A DNA stretch of 8,117 nucleotides from CAYTQK01 sp964439745 (lineage in GTDB: Bacteria > Desulfobacterota > Desulfobacteria > Desulfobacterales > Desulfosudaceae). The stretch is from positions 1-8,117 of the forward strand of contig CAYTQK010000152.1 of the NCBI GenBank assembly GCA_964439745.1, in the 5' to 3' direction. Under the pieces are notes generated by a model, which worked only from the letters and a program-made list of their open reading frames with translations, was not told the DNA's origin and searched no databases. Numbering within the stretch: position 1 is the first letter of the stretch; every line of letters begins with the position of its first letter. The position numbers were made by a program, and so were the translations under genes. Shown here one piece after another: positions 1 to 5,024 of the stretch.

Positions 1-65
1 GGTGAACACGGGCGAACCCGGGATCTCCGGCCGCAGCTCCCGGAACGCTGAACACCTTTTCCGGG

Positions 66-2558
66 GTGTTCACCCCCAGCATCCTGACCATACTGGGTAT
101 TATTCTCTTTCTGCGGCTGGGATACGTGGTCGGTCACGCCGGGCTGGCCGGTGCCCTGGCAATGATCCTGCTGGCCAATGCCATTTCCGTGCTGACCTCC
201 ATTTCACTGGCGGCCATTACCACCAACATGAAGGTCAAGGGGGGCGGGGACTATTACCTGATTTCACGAACCCTGGGCCTGGAATTCGGCGGCGCCATCG
301 GGATCGTCCTTTTTCTGGCCCAATCCGTTTCCATCGGTTTTTACTGTATCGGTTTCGGGGAGGTGCTGGCGGCCTTTCTGCCCGATAGCTTTGCCCGGCT
401 GCCCCAGCTCATTGCCGCCGCCGCCGTTTTCCTCTTATTCGTTTTCGCCTGGCTGGGCACGGACTGGGCGGCACGGTTCCAGTTCGGGGTTATGGCCATC
501 ATGGCGGCGGCGCTGATCTCCTTTTTTGTCGGCGGGGTGATGCGCTGGGACACGGCCCTGCTGACAGCCAACCTGGCCGTTTCGCAGCAGGGGCCGCCGT
601 TCTGGATTGTCTTTGCCATTTTTTTTCCCGCGGTCACCGGCTTCACCCAGGGCGTGAGCATGTCCGGTGAATTGAAAAACCCTTCCCGCAGCCTGCCCAA
701 CGGAACCTTTGCAGCGGTCGGACTTTCGCTGCTGATTTATATCCTGGCTGCTATTGTTCTGGCGGCCAGTCTGCCCCGGGAAGTGCTGACCACTGACTAC
801 AACGCCATGAAGCAGGTGGCCCTGATCGATCAGCTGGTCCTGGCCGGGGTCATCGCCGCCACCCTCTCTTCGGGCATGGCCTCTTTCATGGGGGCGCCGC
901 GGATTATGCAATCATTGGCCGCCGACCGCATTTTTCCTTTTCTCCTGTTTTTCGCCAGGGGTGTCGGTCCGACCAGCAATCCCCGGCGCGGTGTGATGCT
1001 TTCCTGCGGTATTGCCCTGGCCACCATCGCCCTGGGCAATCTCAACCTGATCGCGCCGGTGGTGTCCATGTTTTTTCTGATCTCCTACGGCCTGCTGAAT
1101 TATGCCACCTATTTTGAAGCCCGGGCGGCCAGTCCCTCGTTCCGGCCGACCTTTCGCTTTTATCATCAGCGCCTGAGCCTGGCCGGCGGACTGGCCTGCC
1201 TGGGCGCCATGCTGGCCATTGACCTGACCGCCGGCATCATGGCCCTGGCCCTGCTGCTGGCGGTCTATCAATACGTCAAGCGGACGGCCGGACCGGCCCG
1301 CTGGGCCGACAGCCGCCGTTCCTACCATTTTTACCGGATCCGGCAGCACCTGCTGGAGACGGCCGAAGCGCCGGAACATCCCCGGAACTGGCGGCCGGCC
1401 CTGCTGATTTTTTCCGATGACCACGACCGCCGCAAGCCGCTGCTGTATTTTGCCGACTGGATCCAGGGGGACAGCGGTTTTGCCACCCTGGTGCGGGTGA
1501 TCCAGGGGGAAGGGACGGCCGTCAAAAAAGAAAAAGAAAACGCCGCCGCCGAATTGGCGCATGATATCCACGAGGCGGCGGTGGATATTTTTCCCCTGGC
1601 GCTGGCCGGCCCGGATATCCGGCTGGCCATCCAGGGGCTGGTCCAGGGATATGGCATCGGTCCGCTTACGGCCAATACCGCCTTGACCAACTGGATCGGC
1701 CATGAAGGAGCTACGGTCTCCGAATACCGCAGTCGGCGCTTCGGCATCTACCTGCGAACCATTTTTCGGCAGGGCTTGAACATCATGCTGTTTTCCGCGG
1801 AACCGGCGGCCTGGAAGAAAATGTGTCAACAGCCCGCCGACAAGCGGCGAATCGATGTGTGGTGGCGGGGGGATGGAACCAGCCGCCTGATGCTGCTGCT
1901 GGCACACATGATCTGCCAGAACGAGCCCTGGGAAAAGGCCCGGATCCGGGTACTGGATGTATGCGGAGACGCGCTGACATCGGGACGCACCGTGGCCGAC
2001 CTGGGCGAGACCCTGGCCGAGATCCGTATCGCGGCGGAGCCGGAGATCGTGGCCAGCGCCAACGCCGACGCGGTGGTCGCTTATTCCAGGAATGCCGCCC
2101 TGGTGTTCCTGCCTTTTCGCCTGGTCGAGAATCAGCCCAAGGACTTGTTCGGCAACGATCTGGGCGTTTTGCTGAACCGCCTCCCGGTTACGGCGGCGGT
2201 GCTGGCGGCGCGGGATATCGACCTGGCCGCGGATCCTGAAGCCGGTCAGGCCGGTCTGGCGGCCGAAGTGCTGGACCGGCTGGAGGAAGCCCGGAAAAAG
2301 CAGAAATCGGCGGAAAAAGCCGCGGAAAAGGCTTCCCGCGCGGCCGAAGACAAGATGGAAGAGTGGCGCCGGGCGCTGGAAGCCGGGGAAGATGCCGCTG
2401 TTGTCCAGCGACTGGGAAAAGAGGCCGTGGAAAGCAAGAACGAAGCGGTGCATACCGCCCGCACGGCCGCTAAAACAGCGGCCCGGGTGGAATCCCTGGT
2501 CAAGGAGGCCGAGCATCTCGGATTTCTGGACTCCGATATGGAGCAAGCGTCTTCCTGA
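66..2558 (+). CDS. SLC12-like (cation-chloride cotransporter type) APC-superfamily permease with soluble C-terminal domain
   Basis: An integral inner-membrane transporter of the amino acid/polyamine/organocation superfamily, closest by eye to bacterial members of the Na-K-Cl cotransporter (SLC12) family. Numbering is from the GTG at 66 (830 codons). About 400 residues of hydrophobic helices come first. Family hallmarks are TPSILTILG at 3-11, GGDYYLISRTLGLEFGGAIG at 60-79, FFPAVTGFTQGVSMSGELKNP at about 186-206 (the unwound-helix substrate region) and SSGMASFMGAPRIMQSLA at 268-285. Residues after about 408 are soluble and resemble the SLC12 C-terminal domain. The last ~95 residues (about 735-830) are Ala/Lys/Glu-rich and probably form a coiled coil. 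The conserved segment continues upstream in the same frame (NTFSGVF, bases 51-71), so GTG 66 is not the natural start; see findings. Substrate is unknown: chloride with Na+ or K+ is a family-level guess, and amino acids are possible. The gene lies directly upstream of an antiporter remnant. Family assignment is secure; the 5' end is not. Confidence 0.88.
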   Translation: MFTPSILTILGIILFLRLGYVVGHAGLAGALAMILLANAISVLTSISLAAITTNMKVKGGGDYYLISRTLGLEFGGAIGIVLFLAQSVSIGFYCIGFGEVLAAFLPDSFARLPQLIAAAAVFLLFVFAWLGTDWAARFQFGVMAIMAAALISFFVGGVMRWDTALLTANLAVSQQGPPFWIVFAIFFPAVTGFTQGVSMSGELKNPSRSLPNGTFAAVGLSLLIYILAAIVLAASLPREVLTTDYNAMKQVALIDQLVLAGVIAATLSSGMASFMGAPRIMQSLAADRIFPFLLFFARGVGPTSNPRRGVMLSCGIALATIALGNLNLIAPVVSMFFLISYGLLNYATYFEARAASPSFRPTFRFYHQRLSLAGGLACLGAMLAIDLTAGIMALALLLAVYQYVKRTAGPARWADSRRSYHFYRIRQHLLETAEAPEHPRNWRPALLIFSDDHDRRKPLLYFADWIQGDSGFATLVRVIQGEGTAVKKEKENAAAELAHDIHEAAVDIFPLALAGPDIRLAIQGLVQGYGIGPLTANTALTNWIGHEGATVSEYRSRRFGIYLRTIFRQGLNIMLFSAEPAAWKKMCQQPADKRRIDVWWRGDGTSRLMLLLAHMICQNEPWEKARIRVLDVCGDALTSGRTVADLGETLAEIRIAAEPEIVASANADAVVAYSRNAALVFLPFRLVENQPKDLFGNDLGVLLNRLPVTAAVLAARDIDLAADPEAGQAGLAAEVLDRLEEARKKQKSAEKAAEKASRAAEDKMEEWRRALEAGEDAAVVQRLGKEAVESKNEAVHTARTAAKTAARVESLVKEAEHLGFLDSDMEQASS

Positions 2559-2606
2559 GTCCATGGCGCGTAAAAATTCATCCGCTGGTTCGTTCTTCTT
2601 CGGGAT

Positions 2607-2612
2607 AAGGGG
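2607..2612 (+). promoter_or_regulatory. Ribosome binding site of the antiporter remnant
   Basis: AAGGGG lies five bases before the ATG at 2618. Together with the SLC12 stop at 2558, this suggests the antiporter was once translated as the next gene in the same transcript. The site survives although the reading frame behind it is broken. Confidence 0.5.
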
Positions 2613-2617
2613 TTGCC

Positions 2618-2907
2618 ATGAAAATAGCGCATATCAGCAATCCTGGCCTGACCATCTCGCCCGGGCCCAGGGGCATCATTTGCGGATTCCGGGATCGTCC
2701 TGCTCCTGGCCGCCGGGGTGGCCTTTGGTCCGGACGGGATCGGCCTGATCCAGCCCGCCTTCCTGGGCCGGCGCTGAACATCCTGACCGGTTTTGCCGTG
2801 GCGGTGATTCTTTTCGAGGCGGCATCAACCTGAAGTTCCGCCGACTGCGTCGGGGCCGGCCCTCCATCTTGATCTGCGCCCTGGAACCGGAAGCATCCGG
2901 CGGCTGA
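2618..2907 (+). pseudogene. Remnant of a CPA1/NhaP-type Na+/H+ antiporter (N-terminal part, frameshifted)
   Basis: Three reading frames together give the start of a CPA1-type cation/proton antiporter. Bases about 2656-2692 read LARAQGHHLRIPG. Bases 2691-2768 read GIVLLLAAGVAFGPDG followed by IGLIQPAFLG. Bases 2771-2818 read ALNILTGFAVAVILFE. Bases 2821-2865 read GINLKFRRLRRGRPS. In the intact family these run continuously as RIPGIVLLL, then a GP-G-GL motif, then AVAVILFEGGINL, covering the first two or three membrane helices. Each junction is explained by about one missing base beside a G/C run (near 2691, 2770 and 2819). The last frame stops at 2905-2907, and a further family-like piece, SIRRLM, is visible in another frame at about 2892-2909. 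Intact members have 400 or more residues; the rest is absent and replaced by opposite-strand genes. It may once have formed an ion-transport operon with the SLC12-like gene. Identification is from recalled family pattern. Confidence 0.75.
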
Positions 2908-2912
2908 TGTTG

Positions 2913-2936
2913 CCGGATATTTCGTGAAATATCCGG
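2913..2936. terminator. Perfect hairpin between convergent units, possible bidirectional terminator
   Basis: CCGGATATTT pairs perfectly with AAATATCCGG around a four-base CGTG loop (the palindrome extends to 11 bases per arm). It lies 21 bases past the stop of the minus-strand DUF1847 gene and just beyond the antiporter remnant. There is no T tract on either strand, so a classical intrinsic terminator is not supported. It may instead protect 3' ends or act with Rho. Confidence 0.45.
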
Positions 2937-2957
2937 GGTAAGGGGGCAGAAAGCGGC

Positions 2958-3557
2958 TTATTTCAGCCCCAGCTTGTCGCGGTAAACCTCTTTGGCCCAG
3001 TCCCGCCATTTATCGGAGGAATAAACCGCCGCGGCCGGATGGTTGCTTCGTTTCTTGTCCCGGGCAATGAAGGTGGATACCGGGAAATTCAGCGATTGGA
3101 TGACCCGGGCTTCAAGGGGCAGGCAGAGCCCGGCATTGAGGATGATATCCGGCGCCAGGGCGTTGATTGCGGCCGCGTATTCAGCCGGTGCCTGGGGGCT
3201 TGATTTGCCGAGGCCGCAGACGCGCGAAACAACGGTAAAGTTGTTTTCCGCGAGGATGCGGCCGGTCTTTTTCGCTTCTTTCCACAGGTCCGGGCAGAAG
3301 AGAACTGCTATTTTTTCGTATTTCATGCTCCTGGAAAATTCCATAATATCCTTGAGCCGGGGCCAGACGATATATCCCCGGGATTCCATGACGGCCGCGG
3401 TTCTGGCCATCTGCCGGGTTTCCGTGTCTTCCGCGTAGATCTCTTCCGCCCGGGCAAAGATTTCCGGATACAGGTGGACCGGGCAGAAGTCCCTGGTCTG
3501 TTTACCACCGCCGACACACGATTGTTCAAAGCAGGACGCGCACTGGGCCATTTTCAT
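2958..3557 (-). CDS. DUF1847-like cysteine-motif protein, short divergent paralogue
   Basis: A 199-residue cytoplasmic protein with no signal peptide or membrane segment. The N-terminus carries C6-x2-C9-x4-C14-x10-C25, exactly the spacing in the adjacent upstream gene, and probably binds a metal or an iron-sulfur cluster. Other shared landmarks are the GY-x-RLKDIMEFSRSMKYEKIAVLFC stretch (about 61-88, in part), VSRVCG at 110-115, NAGLC at 141-145, ARDKKRSNHP at 165-174 and AAVY at 176-179. Against its neighbour it lacks the CNP motif and the GHD after the GLC motif, and the middle is shorter, so it may have lost or changed an active or binding site. The ATG at 3557 is preceded by GAGGG (3565-3569, seven-base spacer), which overlaps the neighbour's stop codon, so the two are translationally linked. 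It is last in the minus-strand cluster. Function is unknown; family placement is by resemblance to the neighbour and recalled DUF1847 pattern. Confidence 0.8.
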   Translation of the reverse strand: MKMAQCASCFEQSCVGGGKQTRDFCPVHLYPEIFARAEEIYAEDTETRQMARTAAVMESRGYIVWPRLKDIMEFSRSMKYEKIAVLFCPDLWKEAKKTGRILAENNFTVVSRVCGLGKSSPQAPAEYAAAINALAPDIILNAGLCLPLEARVIQSLNFPVSTFIARDKKRSNHPAAAVYSSDKWRDWAKEVYRDKLGLK

Positions 3558-3567
3558 TGTCGATCCC

Positions 3568-4248
3568 TCATATTTTTCTTTTGATCATGCGGGCCAGGTC
3601 GATCGGCCGGATATGCCGGGCATTGTAAGCAAAGGCGCCCTTGGGGTTGGGCCGCCGGGAGAAAAAATTATCGCCGTAGAAATTGTACAGGATGGCGGCC
3701 GGATTGTGGCCGTTGGACCTGTCCTTGGCGATCAGCGTGACCACCGGCGCCTGGGAGTGCTTCATGAACAAGGAATCGTGCCCGGCGCACAACCCGATAA
3801 GGCAGTTCAGGTCGGTTTTCTCCCGGTTTAAAATCAGCGCCTGGGCCACCGGGTTGCAGGCAATGACCCCGATGTTGTAGCCGGTCTGCGTGGTCATACG
3901 ATGCCTGGCCGGCACGCCCACGGATTTTTTCTTGAGGCTGCCGGTCTTGCACATCACCGAGGCGACCGTAAACCCGGCCTGACGCAGCAGCCCGCTGATG
4001 ACCCGCAGTTCATCATGCAGGCCGATACACCCGGCCAGCCCGATCCTGCTGTATCCCATGAACCCGGCATAATCGATGAGTTCCTCCAGCCGGTCGCTGT
4101 GGTTATCGCGTGTCTGTTTTGCGTATTCGGCAAAACCGTTGGGGACCTCCTGGGATGGAAAGGCTTCCCGATGCCGTTCCGGGCAGTCGGCCGGCATTTC
4201 CCCCGACCCGGTAAAACAGGCCTGTGTCTGGCAGCTGGCGCAGGGCAT
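3568..4248 (-). CDS. DUF1847 family protein, putative metal-binding, function unknown
   Basis: A 226-residue soluble protein that fits DUF1847 well. Motifs in order are C3-x2-C6-x4-C11-x10-C22 at the N-terminus; a YAGFMGYSRIGLAGC segment at about 60-74; VMCKTG at 98-103; CNPVAQALILN at 131-141; TDLNCLIGLCAGHD at 145-158; and AKDRSNGHNPAAILYNF at 174-190. The four N-terminal cysteines suggest a zinc or iron-sulfur site, and Cys/His in the GLCAGHD and GHNP motifs could form a second site (inference). The start is the ATG at 4248: AAAGGAG lies nine bases upstream and the cysteine motif begins at residue 3. An earlier in-frame ATG at 4335 would add 29 unconserved residues and is rejected. The stop codon is ten bases from the downstream paralogue's start, so the pair is co-transcribed. 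The family is recognised; no biochemical role is known to me. Confidence 0.88.
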   Translation of the reverse strand: MPCASCQTQACFTGSGEMPADCPERHREAFPSQEVPNGFAEYAKQTRDNHSDRLEELIDYAGFMGYSRIGLAGCIGLHDELRVISGLLRQAGFTVASVMCKTGSLKKKSVGVPARHRMTTQTGYNIGVIACNPVAQALILNREKTDLNCLIGLCAGHDSLFMKHSQAPVVTLIAKDRSNGHNPAAILYNFYGDNFFSRRPNPKGAFAYNARHIRPIDLARMIKRKI

Positions 4249-4257
4249 GACGATTTT

Positions 4258-4264
4258 CTCCTTT
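4258..4264 (-). promoter_or_regulatory. Strong ribosome binding site deciding the DUF1847 start
   Basis: AAAGGAG on the minus strand, nine bases before the ATG at 4248. It fixes the start there rather than at the in-frame ATG at 4335. Confidence 0.75.
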
Positions 4265-4292
4265 GGGCTCAATAGCTGAACCGGTTTTCCTG

Positions 4293-4328
4293 TCCCGGCG
4301 AATGACCATGGAAGTTGTCTCGCCGGGA
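4293..4328 (-). repeat. Inverted repeat in the ferredoxin-DUF1847 gap
   Basis: TCCCGGCGA (4293-4301) and TCGCCGGGA (4320-4328) are perfect nine-base arms around an 18-base spacer that contains the small palindrome CCATGG. On the minus strand it begins 23 bases after the ferredoxin stop and ends 44 bases before the DUF1847 start. There is no T tract, so it could be a transcript-processing or attenuating stem, or an operator, partly separating expression of the ferredoxin from the two downstream genes. Confidence 0.5.
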
Positions 4329-4351
4329 TTGGCATTAAAGTTCCGCGTCGG

Positions 4352-4711
4352 TTACAAGATCCCCCGCTTTTGCGCCAGGGTCATCATCTGATCCATGCCG
4401 TCTTCGGGAAGCTGATACTGTTCTTCCGGGGCCTTGGTGTGCAGACTGAGGGCTGCTGAAGGGCAGGTGATGACGCACAGGCCGCAGCCGATGCAGCGGT
4501 CCGGGTTGAGCACGGCCAGCCCGTCATCATCCCTGGCCAGGGCATTGGTCTGGCAGCGGCCGACACAGGTTTCACACCCGGAGCAGGCCTCCCGGTCCAG
4601 CACGGCATAGTGGTTGGAGCTGACGATCTCCGCCGGCCGCTGCGGACCATGACCGGCACAGGCGGCCATCAGGCAGGCGGCCAGCATGATCAGCCGATAT
4701 TTGATTTTCAT
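4352..4711 (-). CDS. Small 2x[4Fe-4S] ferredoxin-domain protein with probable lipoprotein signal
   Basis: A 119-residue electron-transfer type protein. Residues 41-84 carry two clusters of ligands, C43-x2-C46-x2-C49-x3-C53 and C73-x2-C76-x2-C79-x3-C83-P, the bacterial dicluster ferredoxin pattern; Q replaces the usual P after C53. The N-terminus is positively charged (KIKYR), then hydrophobic, with two possible lipobox cysteines, C13 (LAAC) and C18 (MAAC), so it may be exported and lipid-anchored. From about residue 27 (PAEIVSSNHYAVLD) to the end it resembles the C-terminal domain of much longer ferredoxin proteins I recall from Desulfobacterota, so it could be a domain given a new leader or a truncated gene. 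The ATG at 4711 has GGGGGAG six bases upstream, and no similar coding is seen further upstream. It heads the minus-strand cluster leading to two DUF1847 genes. The ferredoxin fold is sure; location and redox partner are inferred. Confidence 0.85.
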   Translation of the reverse strand: MKIKYRLIMLAACLMAACAGHGPQRPAEIVSSNHYAVLDREACSGCETCVGRCQTNALARDDDGLAVLNPDRCIGCGLCVITCPSAALSLHTKAPEEQYQLPEDGMDQMMTLAQKRGIL

Positions 4712-4793
4712 GGTTGTCTCCCCCGGCATGATAGAATGCAAGGCGGCACAGGTCCGTGGGCTGCGCCATGACATTTTTACGGCTGCCATCCGG

Positions 4794-4822
4794 ATCATAC
4801 CTGACCCATACCCGCCTGGCAA
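4794..4822 (-). promoter_or_regulatory. Sigma-70-like promoter for the ferredoxin/DUF1847 cluster
   Basis: On the minus strand, TTGCCA (4817-4822) and TATGAT (4794-4799) are separated by 17 bases, each one mismatch from consensus. Transcription would begin near 4787, giving a leader of about 76 bases before the ATG at 4711. Confidence 0.6.
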
Positions 4823-4843
4823 ACAAAACTCCCATTCAGCGGG

Positions 4844-4872
4844 TTGACACAATGCGCCCGACAGGGTAGGAA
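4844..4872 (+). promoter_or_regulatory. Possible promoter for the helicase gene
   Basis: A perfect TTGACA (4844-4849) is followed after exactly 17 bases by TAGGAA (4867-4872), which matches the -10 consensus at only three positions. It lies back to back with the minus-strand promoter at 4794-4822. It would leave a leader of roughly 145 bases before the ATG at 5025. Confidence 0.35.
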
Positions 4873-4944
4873 GGGCAGACAATGATGATGGCAAGGCGGA
4901 TAAAAATTGCTCCCTCGGCAACAAAGAAACCCCTGGTTTATGCA

Positions 4945-4964
4945 ATATGATCACTGCATCATAT
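4945..4964. repeat. Short inverted repeat upstream of the helicase, possible operator
   Basis: ATATGAT and ATCATAT form perfect seven-base arms around CACTGC. The left arm contains TATGAT, a good -10 hexamer, but no matching -35 is seen. The size and symmetry suit a helix-turn-helix dimer site. The rest of the 4712-5024 intergenic stretch holds only the two promoters listed and no convincing gene. Confidence 0.35.
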
Positions 4965-5024
4965 GGCCGGTAAAGGCGGTTCTCTTCATCGACCGTCGTG
5001 GTCGCGGACAGGAATAAACTGCAT

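Noticed and set aside
49..72. Inverted repeat TGAACACC/GGTGTTCA over the GTG at 66
   Set aside because: It lies inside the conserved coding segment of the transporter, so it is more likely a by-product of codon choice than a regulatory stem.
912..2564. 550-codon open frame on the minus strand opposite the SLC12-like gene
   Set aside because: It mirrors a secure transporter, has low-complexity Gly/Gln/Arg-rich content with no motif, and is what GC-rich antisense sequence produces.
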